DNA of 64,000 bases, from contig CAZHIC010000007.1 in assembly GCA_964532405.1 (NCBI GenBank), forward strand, positions 1-64,000, given 5' to 3'. The DNA comes from PALSA-1006 sp964532405 (GTDB lineage: Bacteria > Pseudomonadota > Gammaproteobacteria > Burkholderiales > Gallionellaceae). A program made the position numbers and the translations under genes. Shown here in pieces: positions 1 to 8,101 of the stretch. Numbering within the stretch: the first letter of the stretch is position 1; each line of letters begins with the position of its first letter. The notes beneath the pieces are model-generated. The model was not told the DNA's origin. It saw nothing but the letters and a program-made list of their open reading frames with translations, and ran no database searches.

Positions 1-51
1 CATGTGTGTCGTCTCCTGTCCTGAGGTGATGTAAATAAAGAAGGCATCTAA
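1..51 (-). mobile_element. Second integron gene cassette, partial (leaves the window)
   Basis: On the minus strand the attC of the first cassette ends in the core GTTAGATGC (52 down to 44). Integron recombination cuts after the G, so position 51 is the first base of the next cassette, which runs off the left edge. Only about 50 bases are visible and no reading frame can be judged. The cassette array therefore continues to the left of this window. Confidence 0.75.
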
Positions 52-137
52 CGTAGAGCTGAGGGGCGCGGCGCGCAAAACGTGGAAGAGAAAATCACGC
101 CGTTCACCGCGTCCCTCTCGAGCGCCGGGTTAGCCGC
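44..137 (-). other. attC recombination site of the first cassette
   Basis: Read on the minus strand, the site runs from R'' GCGGCTAAC (137-129) to R' GTTAGATGC (52-44). Inner arms GAGAGGGACGC and GCGCCCCTC pair with a mismatch and bulges, as in folded single-stranded attC sites. The R' core GTTAGATGC is identical, from memory, to that of well-known resistance cassettes such as aadA1. The outer CTAAC/GTTAG pair and the imperfect inner arms fit the R''-L''-L'-R' layout. A fold prediction of the bottom strand would test it. Confidence 0.85.
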
Positions 138-434
138 TAACTTGGCTACAGCGCGCAGCAACCAAAAGCGGCAAACAACAACCGCACCCGAAACCAACTG
201 CAAACGGCGCAAGAGCGAGCACGCCAAAGAAGAGCACGAGACTTCGAGAGCCGCCGCACGCGAAAAGAGTGAAGCGGGCAACAGCCCTTTCAACTCAACC
301 GCCAAACGGGAAACGTGACCTCGATCAGCCGCACCCAAAAAGCGAGAAGCCAACCCATAGCTTTCCAACAAAACGGCAACCGTGACAGTTCTATGAACTG
401 CACCAAACCTAGAAAATGTGTGCTGGTTTCGCAT
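48..434 (-). CDS. Hypothetical cassette-encoded protein, 128 aa
   Basis: The frame starts at an ATG only ten bases inside the cassette (434-432), and its TAG stop overlaps the attC R' core (50-48), so the frame fits the cassette precisely. An upstream in-frame ATG at 476 lies outside the cassette in attI and is not the natural start of a mobile gene. The C-terminal stretch containing ANPALERDAVNG is translated attC sequence, which explains why similar tails occur in unrelated integron ORFs. The body is rich in Leu, Ala, Val and Ser with several Cys and a moderately hydrophobic middle. I recognise no domain. It may be a real small protein or only an open frame through a cassette. Confidence 0.45.
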   Translation of the reverse strand: MRNQHTFSRFGAVHRTVTVAVLLESYGLASRFLGAADRGHVSRLAVELKGLLPASLFSRAAALEVSCSSLACSLLRRLQLVSGAVVVCRFWLLRAVAKLAANPALERDAVNGVIFSSTFCAPRPSALR

Positions 435-443
435 AGCGGCTAA
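52..443 (-). mobile_element. First integron gene cassette (complete, about 392 bp)
   Basis: Both ends can be read directly. The attI-proximal junction on the minus strand is G|TTAGCCGC with the cut between 444 and 443; the distal junction is G|TTAGATGC between 52 and 51. The first bases of the linear cassette (TTAGCCGC) are exactly complementary to the R'' core GCGGCTAAC of its own attC (137 down to 129). This is what is expected if the excised circle re-forms a paired attC. The cassette lies next to attI and carries one reading frame in the usual cassette orientation, opposite to intI. Confidence 0.85.
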
Positions 444-461
444 CGTAAAATAGAAAATAGT

Positions 462-491
462 TTCATAGGGCGGCAATGTCGCCTATGTCCA
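462..491 (-). promoter_or_regulatory. Candidate cassette promoter (Pc)
   Basis: On the minus strand, TGGACA (491-486) and TATGAA (467-462) are separated by 18 bases and point into the cassette array, ending 18 bases before the cassette junction at 444. TGGACA is also the -35 box of weak class 1 Pc variants. A consensus TTGACA lies slightly upstream (504-499) but has no good -10 at 16-18 bases. Assignment is by eye. Confidence 0.4.
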
Positions 492-562
492 CCCCAGTTG
501 TCAATACCACATTTATGGTTTTCATATATTCATGCTGTTAGCATAATTCTCTGCTGGACTTT

Positions 563-584
563 AATTTTAGGGCAACCTAAAATT
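563..584 (+). promoter_or_regulatory. Perfect 9-bp inverted repeat just before the intI start
   Basis: AATTTTAGG and CCTAAAATT flank a 4-base loop, and the repeat ends six bases before the ATG at 591, where a ribosome binding site should be. No good Shine-Dalgarno is visible. In mRNA this hairpin could limit IntI translation, or as DNA it could be an operator. Neither role is shown. Confidence 0.5.
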
Positions 585-590
585 CCGCGG

Positions 591-1571
591 ATGGAAGCTA
601 AAGTTATTTCTCTGGATTCGCCCAAGTTACTCGACCGGATGCGTGCGGAAATCCGTGTGCGTCACTACAGTATCCGCACCGAGGAAACCTACCTTGACTG
701 GGCGCGGCGATTTATTCTGTTCCACGATAAACGCCACCCCAAGGATATGGGGGCTGATGAAGTCCAAAGTTTCCTGAGCTATCTGGCGGTGGAGCGGAAT
801 GTCGCTTCTTCTACGCAGAATCAGGCCAAGTCTGCGCTGTTGTTTTTGTACCGCGATGTGCTGCATATCGAGCTGCCTTGGCTGGATGAGGTGATTGCGG
901 CAAAGATGGGCAAGCGTTTGCCGGTCGTTTTAACTGCAACCGAGATGCGATCATTGTTGAATGCCATGTCCGGGACGATGGGCTTGGTCGCAGCCCTGCT
1001 GTATGGCACAGGCATGCGATTGCTGGAAGGTTTGCGGCTGCGGGTGAAAGATGTGGAATTTGAAAGGCGCGAAATTGTCGTTCGCGAAGGGAAGGGTAAC
1101 AAGGACAGGGTGACCGTGCTCCCCGAGAATTTGATACTGCCCTTGCAGGCGCATTTGGCTAAAGTGAAAGCATTGCATGAACGCGATCTTGAAGCCGGTT
1201 TCGGCGAGGTGTACCTGCCCAATGCGCTCGCCGTCAAATATCCGAAGGCAGCGCGCACATGGGGCTGGCAATTCGTATTTCCCTCTGCGGTGCGTTCGAT
1301 TGATCCGCGCTCCGGTATCGAGCGCCGCCATCATCTTTATGAGGCGAGTGTGCAACGCGCTGTTCGCGAGGCGGCGAAGATCGCAGAAATTCACAAGCCT
1401 GTTACCCCGCATGTCTTGCGCCATTCCTTTGCGACCCATTTGCTGCAAGCCGGTTACGATATCCGCACCGTGCAAGAGCTGCTCGGCCATTCCGATGTTT
1501 CCACCACGATGATCTACACCCATGTGCTGAATAAAGGCGGCAGGGGTGTGGTGAGTCCGTTGGATCGGTAG
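591..1571 (+). CDS. intI: Integron integrase IntI (tyrosine recombinase)
   Basis: This 326-residue site-specific recombinase would insert and excise gene cassettes at attI and attC. An N-terminal SAM-like core-binding domain (about 15-100) is followed by the catalytic domain. Active-site residues are visible: Arg143 (GMRLLE), Lys171 (GKGNKDR), His274 and Arg277 (HVLR), His300 (LLGH) and Tyr309 (MIYTHV). The segment 205-270 (LPNALAVKYPKA, WGWQFVFP, RRHH) is the extra patch that separates IntI from XerC/D-type recombinases. The start at 591 matches the usual IntI N-terminus; an open extension to 498 runs through the hairpin and probable attI. Divergent placement from a cassette with a clear attC confirms the role. 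It is full length, so the integron may still be active. Confidence 0.95.
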   Translation: MEAKVISLDSPKLLDRMRAEIRVRHYSIRTEETYLDWARRFILFHDKRHPKDMGADEVQSFLSYLAVERNVASSTQNQAKSALLFLYRDVLHIELPWLDEVIAAKMGKRLPVVLTATEMRSLLNAMSGTMGLVAALLYGTGMRLLEGLRLRVKDVEFERREIVVREGKGNKDRVTVLPENLILPLQAHLAKVKALHERDLEAGFGEVYLPNALAVKYPKAARTWGWQFVFPSAVRSIDPRSGIERRHHLYEASVQRAVREAAKIAEIHKPVTPHVLRHSFATHLLQAGYDIRTVQELLGHSDVSTTMIYTHVLNKGGRGVVSPLDR

Positions 1572-1615
1572 CATGTGCAAAACTTGCACATTGTTGTTCG
1601 TTGAAAGGAAATGCC

Positions 1616-2215
1616 ATGAGTGAAGTGTTGATCTATGAAACCGAGCGCGGGCAGATGCGGGTGGAGGTGCGGCTGGAGGCGGAGACGGTGTGGCTGAGTC
1701 TTAACCAGATGACGGAGCTTTTTGGTCGCGATAAATCTGTTATTTCCCGCCATTTGCAAAACATCTTTCAAGAGGGGGAGCTGGTACGAGATTCAGTTGT
1801 TGCATTATTTGCAATAACTGCTGCCGATGGAAAAACCTATCAGGTGGACTACTTCAATCTCGATACCATCATTTCGGTGGGCTACCGAGTTAATTCCACG
1901 CAGGCTACTCGTTTTCGCCAATGGGCAACCCGCACCTTGCGCGAGCATCTGGTGCAGGGTTACACGCTGAATTCAACACGGCTCGCCGAGCGCGGCATCA
2001 GCGAGGCGCAGCAAGCTCGTCATTCCGGCGCAAGCCGGAATCCAGCGGGAAAAATATCCCGCAAAGCGGACAAAACCGCGATGCTGTTCCGCTTTTGCGG
2101 GGCATTTTTAATTAACTGGATTCCGGCTTGCGCCGGAATGACGCTGGGGCTGTTTAGGTTGCGAGTGCGGGGCTTTGCTACGCCTTTATTTTGGAGGCAA
2201 CGCGTTACGCCATGA
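1616..2215 (+). pseudogene. RhuM-family protein, C-terminally truncated by a palindromic repeat
   Basis: Residues 1-134 match the N-terminal half of RhuM-type proteins: a helix-turn-helix-like start (LNQMTELFGRDKSVISRHL), then TAADGKTYQVDYFNLD and ISVGYRVNSTQATRFRQWAT. Full members are, from memory, about 330-345 residues. After about position 2020 the frame reads only through a palindromic repeat and unrelated sequence to a chance stop at 2215. The ATG at 1616 has GAAAGGA upstream. RhuM-type proteins are found in pathogenicity islands and accessory loci, and their biochemical role is not settled. The gene stands directly behind intI and is probably dead. Confidence 0.85.
2021..2140. repeat. 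Palindromic repeat (CATTCCGGC family) ending rhuM
   Basis: The arms at 2021-2045 and 2116-2140 are near-perfect inverted copies of the sequence CATTCCGGCGCAAGCCGGAA and following bases, and each arm is itself palindromic. The 70-bp middle reads through without genes. A related copy follows era at 21893. The element sits exactly where RhuM homology stops. Confidence 0.85.
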
Positions 2216-4356
2216 GTCTCTTATCTGTTCAATTGCTGACCACTTCTTTGCACAACGGTGTGCGTATTGTCGATGGCATTTCGTTCAATATTGCAGCAGG
2301 CGAGACGTTCGCGTTGCTGGGCGAATCCGGCTGCGGTAAATCCATGACGGCGTTGTCGCTGATGCGCTTGTTGCCGGACAGTGTGCATATCGAAAGCGGT
2401 GCGATGCAGTTGGACGGGGTGGATGTGGTGACGTTGCCGGAACGCGAGATGCGCGGGATGCGCGGGATGCGCGGGATGCGCGGCGGCAAGATGGCGATGA
2501 TTTTTCAGGAGCCTGGCTTGAGTTTGAATCCGGTGATGACGGTGGGCGAGCAGATCGCCGAGGTGCTGGAGTTGCATCAAGAGTCATCTGCTGCACCGTT
2601 TACTTTTGTAGGGTGGGCACACGGTTTCATTGTGCGCCCACGCGGAGGAGCGCGTGGGCACAGAGGCGTGCCCACCCTACGTGCTGATACGATCACGCAA
2701 CGCTGCATCGAGCTGTTGGATCAGGTGGGCATTCCCGATGCGGCACGGCGTTTGGGCGAATATCCGTTCCAGCTTTCCGGTGGTATGAAGCAGCGCGTGA
2801 TGATCGCGATGGCGTTAGCCGGGCAGCCGCAATTGCTTATCGCGGACGAGCCGACCACGGCGCTGGACGTGACGATACAGGCGCAGGTGCTGCAATTGCT
2901 GCGCGACACGCAGCAGCAAAACGGCATGGCGATGTTGCTCATCACTCACGATCTCGGCGTGGTGGCGGAGAACGCGCATCAGGTGGCGGTGATGTATGCG
3001 GGGCAGATTGTCGAGATGGCGAGCCGCGAACAGTTGTTCGCGCATCCGGCCCATCCGTATACGCAGAAATTATTTGCGGCGCAGCCCGACGGTAAACATG
3101 CCGGGCAGCCGTTGGCCGCCATCGCGGGCAACGTGCCGCCGCTGGGCGAGGTGTTCATTGGTTGCCGTTTCGCGCCGCGCTGCTCGGAGGCTTGGGCGCT
3201 GTGCCACGAGCAAGCCCCGGCGTGGGTGGAGGTCGATAAGGGGCAGGGGGCGAGATGCCATCTTTATAGCGAAACGGGAAATGTGAAACGTGAAGATGAA
3301 ACTGTGAAAAGTGGAGCGCAGAGTGGCCTCGATGTTTCACCTTTCACCTTTCACCGTTCACAAAAAACACCCATTCCCCCATCCCTCTTGCAAGTCTCCG
3401 ACTTGCGAGTCCACTTCCCCATCCGCAAGGGGCTGATGCAACGCACGGTGGGGCAGGTCAAAGCGGTGGATGGGGTGTCGCTGGAAATTGGTGCGGGCAA
3501 AACTTTGGCGCTGGTGGGTGAGTCCGGTTGCGGCAAGACCACGGTGGGCAAGGCGCTGTTGCAACTGATACGACCGACGGCGGGCAGTGTGCGCTTTGCG
3601 GGAAATGAATTGACCGGATTGAGTGCGGGCGCATTGCGCGAACATCGTTGCGGGATGCAGATGGTGTTTCAAGACCCGTTCGCTTCGTTGAACCCGAAGA
3701 TGCGTGTGGCGGAAATTTTGCAGGAGGGTATGGATGCGCTGAACATCGGGCGCGACAGCGCGGCACGGCAACAGCGCATCGACGAGTTGCTGGATCAGGT
3801 CGGCTTGGCGCGCACGGCCAAATGGCGCTATCCGCACGAGTTTTCCGGCGGGCAGCGCCAGCGTATCGCCATCGCCCGTGCGTTGGCGGTGAATCCGCAA
3901 TTGCTGATCTGCGATGAGCCGACGAGTGCATTGGATGTGTCGGTGCAGGCGCAGATATTGAATCTGCTGAAGACGCTGCAACAGGAATTGGGGCTGAGTT
4001 ATCTGTTCATCACCCACAACCTCGCGGTGGTGGATTATCTGGCGCACGAGGTGTGTGTGATGTATCTGGGGCGCATCGTGGAGCGGGGTGCAGTGGCGGA
4101 TGTGATGCACTCTCCCCGTCACCCTTACACGCAAGCGCTGCTGTCTGCAGTACCTCGTATCGATGGCGGACATACGCTCATTCGTTTGTCCGGTGAAATA
4201 CCTTCGCCGGCCAATCCGCCGCAGGGTTGCCACTTCCATCCGCGTTGCGCCCAAGCCAATGCGCAATGCCGCTCTGTTTATCCCGGGGAAACCCTGTTAT
4301 CGAAGGAGTCGGAAAGCGCGGCTCCGCATCGCGTGCATTGCCATCTGTTTCCATGA
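2212..4356 (+). CDS. Peptide ABC transporter, fused double ATPase (DppD-DppF/YejF type)
   Basis: This 714-residue cytoplasmic protein has two complete nucleotide-binding domains and would power uptake of oligopeptides or similar solutes. Half one has Walker A GESGCGKS (37-44), signature LSGGM (188-192), Walker B LLIADEP (208-214) and a C-terminal oligopeptide-type region with CRFAPRC. Half two repeats the plan with GESGCGKTT, FSGGQRQR, LLICDEP and CHFHPRC. The ATG at 2212 is chosen over a TTG at 2191. Three oddities: a 9-base tandem repeat encodes MRG repeats before the Q-loop (80-92); about 37 residues including a palindromic repeat are inserted between LELHQ and ITQRCIELL (124-160); and the linker (about 360-395) reads through another repeat. 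No permease or binding-protein gene is adjacent, so its partners must be elsewhere or lost. Confidence 0.88.
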   Translation: MSLLSVQLLTTSLHNGVRIVDGISFNIAAGETFALLGESGCGKSMTALSLMRLLPDSVHIESGAMQLDGVDVVTLPEREMRGMRGMRGMRGGKMAMIFQEPGLSLNPVMTVGEQIAEVLELHQESSAAPFTFVGWAHGFIVRPRGGARGHRGVPTLRADTITQRCIELLDQVGIPDAARRLGEYPFQLSGGMKQRVMIAMALAGQPQLLIADEPTTALDVTIQAQVLQLLRDTQQQNGMAMLLITHDLGVVAENAHQVAVMYAGQIVEMASREQLFAHPAHPYTQKLFAAQPDGKHAGQPLAAIAGNVPPLGEVFIGCRFAPRCSEAWALCHEQAPAWVEVDKGQGARCHLYSETGNVKREDETVKSGAQSGLDVSPFTFHRSQKTPIPPSLLQVSDLRVHFPIRKGLMQRTVGQVKAVDGVSLEIGAGKTLALVGESGCGKTTVGKALLQLIRPTAGSVRFAGNELTGLSAGALREHRCGMQMVFQDPFASLNPKMRVAEILQEGMDALNIGRDSAARQQRIDELLDQVGLARTAKWRYPHEFSGGQRQRIAIARALAVNPQLLICDEPTSALDVSVQAQILNLLKTLQQELGLSYLFITHNLAVVDYLAHEVCVMYLGRIVERGAVADVMHSPRHPYTQALLSAVPRIDGGHTLIRLSGEIPSPANPPQGCHFHPRCAQANAQCRSVYPGETLLSKESESAAPHRVHCHLFP
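2449..2484 (+). repeat. Tandem 9-bp repeat inside the ABC ATPase gene
   Basis: ATGCGCGGG occurs three times perfectly and a fourth time with one change, encoding MRGMRGMRGMRG. The unit is a multiple of three, so slippage would change length without breaking the frame. It lies a few residues before the MIFQEP Q-loop motif. Confidence 0.9.
2608..2680. repeat. Palindromic repeat (GTAGGGTGGGCAC family) in frame inside the ABC ATPase
   Basis: GTAGGGTGGGCAC (2608-2620) is exactly inverted at 2668-2680, and an inner palindrome occupies the middle. It is read in frame as FVGWAH...VPTL. Related copies lie between serC and serA (34788) and between hisZ and purA (58391), where they are intergenic. Confidence 0.9.
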
Positions 4357-4374
4357 TTGAGCACTAACAGTTTG

Positions 4375-5898
4375 TTAGCGGATCGAGGCGATTTTGAGAT
4401 TGCTCTTGGGCGTGTTCTGCTTTTGTACTTTGTTGTTGCGCACGAGCTTGGTGTTGCGGCTTTTGTTGGCACGCGCCAAGTGTCTTCTGTGGCCCCGGCG
4501 TGCCGCTTGGACGATGGTGAGCCGTTGTCCGACTTTGAGTTTGCTCAGGCCGCTGTTCCATGTCAGCAATCGGGCTTGGCTGACATGGTAGCGACGCGAG
4601 ATGGTGGAGAGCGTTTCGCCTTTACGCACCGTATGTTTCAGGGTGCGTCCAGCCGTTGTTTCATCGATGGAGGCCAAGTGGGTGTTGAATGCGGTGAATT
4701 CGGCAGTGACGGTCTCTTCGTCGCTGAGCGGTACCAGTAACGTTTGTCCACTACTGATTTTGGCGCGAGAGGAAAGGCCGTTGATGCTGCGTAGTTTGTC
4801 GGCGGAAAGCCCGAAGCGCGGGGCTAATTTATCGAAGTGATCACCCTTCTTGGTCTGGTAGGGCTGCCAGGAAACGAGACGCTGATTGGTGTTTTCCAGA
4901 TTGGTCTGAAAGGTTTCCACCTTGTCGATGGGGAGCAGTATCACACTGGCCGTTTCTTCTAGAATAACCGGGCGATTGTGCGCGGGATTGAGGGCGATGA
5001 ATTCTTCCAGCGAGATGTCGGCCAGCTCGGCTGCAAGTTTTACATCGATGCGCCCCGAGGTGGCTACGGCGGCAAAATATGGTTGGTTAGGAACGTCGGT
5101 CAGCTTTAGGCCGAAGCGTTCGGGGTCGCTGACGATGTTTTTGATGGCAAGCAGTTTGGGGATGTAATTTTGCGTCTCTCTCGGCAGGCGCAGGCTGGCG
5201 TAGTTGGTGGGCTTGCCCATTTTGCGGTTGCGTGCCTGAGCGCGGGCTACGGCACCCTCACCCCAGTTGTAGGCGGCGAGTGCCAGCTCCCAGTCGCCGA
5301 ATTGTGCGTGCAGTCGCTCCAGATAATCCAATGCGCCATTGGTTGCGCTGATGATGTCGCGACGTCCGTCGTACCACCAGTTTTGCTGCATGCCGAAATT
5401 CTTTCCGGTGGAAGGCATGAATTGCCAGATGCCGGAGGCACGCGCAACCGAGTTGGCGCCCGGATTGAATGCGCTCTCGATCATGGGCAGCAATGCGATC
5501 TCCGAGGGCATGCCGCGACGTTCGACTTCTTCGGTGATATAGAACAGATAACGCTGGGAGCGTTCCGACATGCGCGCCATGTATTCCGGGCGGTTGGCGT
5601 ACCATTTCTCGTGGCGGGCGATCAGTTTGCTATTGAGTTCGCGCATGGCAAAGCCATTGCGGATGCGTTGCCACAGATCCGCAGGGATACGCTCCGGTGC
5701 TGCGACCACTTTGTCTGCGGTGATGGAGGATATCTGAGTGGCGGGTATAAGAAGTGGGGATTCCGGTGTGCTGATTGAATTTGCGGAGGGCGCAAACGCA
5801 AGATGGCTGCGGTCATCCAGGTTCTCTTCGGCGAACGCTGTATGCGCGAGCGCAACCGTGGCGAAAAGAGCAGTTAAAAACAGTCGGTTAATAAGCAC
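4375..5898 (-). CDS. mltD: Membrane-bound lytic murein transglycosylase D
   Basis: This enzyme cleaves the MurNAc-GlcNAc bond of peptidoglycan with formation of 1,6-anhydro ends, acting in the periplasm. The 507-residue product begins with a signal peptide (about 1-23, ending AFA). It has an SLT domain with catalytic Glu141 in MIESAFNP and the downstream SGIWQFMPSTG and AAYNWGEG motifs. Two LysM peptidoglycan-binding modules follow (about 345-390 and 418-462), then a strongly basic tail. I see no lipobox Cys, unlike E. coli MltD. It converges with the ABC ATPase, with 18 bases between the stops. Confidence 0.93.
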   Translation of the reverse strand: MLINRLFLTALFATVALAHTAFAEENLDDRSHLAFAPSANSISTPESPLLIPATQISSITADKVVAAPERIPADLWQRIRNGFAMRELNSKLIARHEKWYANRPEYMARMSERSQRYLFYITEEVERRGMPSEIALLPMIESAFNPGANSVARASGIWQFMPSTGKNFGMQQNWWYDGRRDIISATNGALDYLERLHAQFGDWELALAAYNWGEGAVARAQARNRKMGKPTNYASLRLPRETQNYIPKLLAIKNIVSDPERFGLKLTDVPNQPYFAAVATSGRIDVKLAAELADISLEEFIALNPAHNRPVILEETASVILLPIDKVETFQTNLENTNQRLVSWQPYQTKKGDHFDKLAPRFGLSADKLRSINGLSSRAKISSGQTLLVPLSDEETVTAEFTAFNTHLASIDETTAGRTLKHTVRKGETLSTISRRYHVSQARLLTWNSGLSKLKVGQRLTIVQAARRGHRRHLARANKSRNTKLVRNNKVQKQNTPKSNLKIASIR

Positions 5899-6007
5899 TA
5901 GCGGAATCCGTCGGAAAAATTTTCGCGATAGTAGCCGACGAGGGGCTGCGCGTCAATCATAACTATCTGAAAATGTTGCTTTTCCGTTGAATTCGGCGTC
6001 TTAAAAA

Positions 6008-6041
6008 ACAGGGGGAAAACAAAAACAGGGGGAAAACAAAA
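6008..6041. repeat. Perfect 17-bp tandem duplication next to a terminator
   Basis: Two exact copies (6008-6024 and 6025-6041) of a unit starting ACAGGGGGAAAAC stand side by side, directly after the terminator hairpin on the minus strand and before mltD. Confidence 0.9.
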
Positions 6042-6070
6042 AACGTCCCGATTTCTCGGGACGTTTTTTT
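6038..6070 (-). terminator. Rho-independent terminator after the DEAD-box helicase gene
   Basis: ACGTCCCG and CGGGACGT form a perfect 8-bp stem with a 6-base loop. On the minus strand it is followed by six T residues. It also has a T run on the plus strand, so it could work both ways. It stands between the helicase stop (6124) and the mltD start (5898). Confidence 0.9.
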
Positions 6071-6123
6071 GTGGACTCATCAAAATTCAGGCAGCGATAA
6101 TCTGCCTGTGTTTGATTGCTCTC

Positions 6124-7752
<1,629 letters not shown>

Positions 7753-7952
7753 GTTTTTTCCTTACATTAAAAAGTAACAGCGCATGCGTGGCGCAATGGC
7801 CACACAATGAAATTCAGTAGGAGTGATAAAGCTCTACCGGCGCAAAACATCGTCGCTAACCGGTAAAACAGGACGCATCAGAACGGCATTAAGCCGGAGA
7901 CGCTAGGGGTCAGGAAACGATGGACTCAGCGCTGCAGGTACATCGCAGCGAG
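7753..7952 (-). promoter_or_regulatory. Long 5' leader of the DEAD-box helicase gene
   Basis: If transcription starts about seven bases past the predicted -10 (7959-7964), the untranslated leader is about 200 bases. It contains several short complementary segments and no reading frame of note. Long leaders are known for cold-induced and autoregulated DEAD-box helicase genes, but no specific element is recognised here. Confidence 0.5.
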
Positions 7953-7958
7953 GCGCGC

Positions 7959-7986
7959 ATTATAGGGAGGTATTTATTAAAAGCAA
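7959..7986 (-). promoter_or_regulatory. Predicted sigma70 promoter for the helicase gene
   Basis: On the minus strand, TTGCTT (7986-7981) and a consensus TATAAT (7964-7959) are 16 bases apart. The position is about 207 bases upstream of the start codon. Confidence 0.65.
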
Positions 7987-8101
7987 GAGGTATTTTATAT
8001 TTTCTTGCATTGTGAAACTTCGATGACATCGGGCGAAATCACTTTTGCTTCTGATACAATCAACAGCGGGCAGCGAAAAAAATAACAGGTCGGGGGATGG
8101 T

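Larger units (their letters stand above)
445..590. other. attI and intergenic regulatory region between cassette 1 and intI
   Basis: This 146-bp segment separates the cassette junction (444/443) from the intI start (591). By position it must hold attI, the cassette promoter Pc and the intI promoter. It is AT-rich compared with flanking sequence. I could not identify the secondary integrase-binding sites of attI by eye. I see no LexA box of the form CTG-N10-CAG. Confidence 0.6.

Noticed and set aside
48..476. 142-residue frame starting at 476 in the integron
   Set aside because: Its first 14 codons lie in attI, outside the cassette. The ATG at 434 inside the cassette is the better start.
445..590. 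LexA (SOS) box upstream of intI
   Set aside because: No CTG-N10-CAG arrangement is present; CTGTTAG near 534 has no matching half at the right distance.
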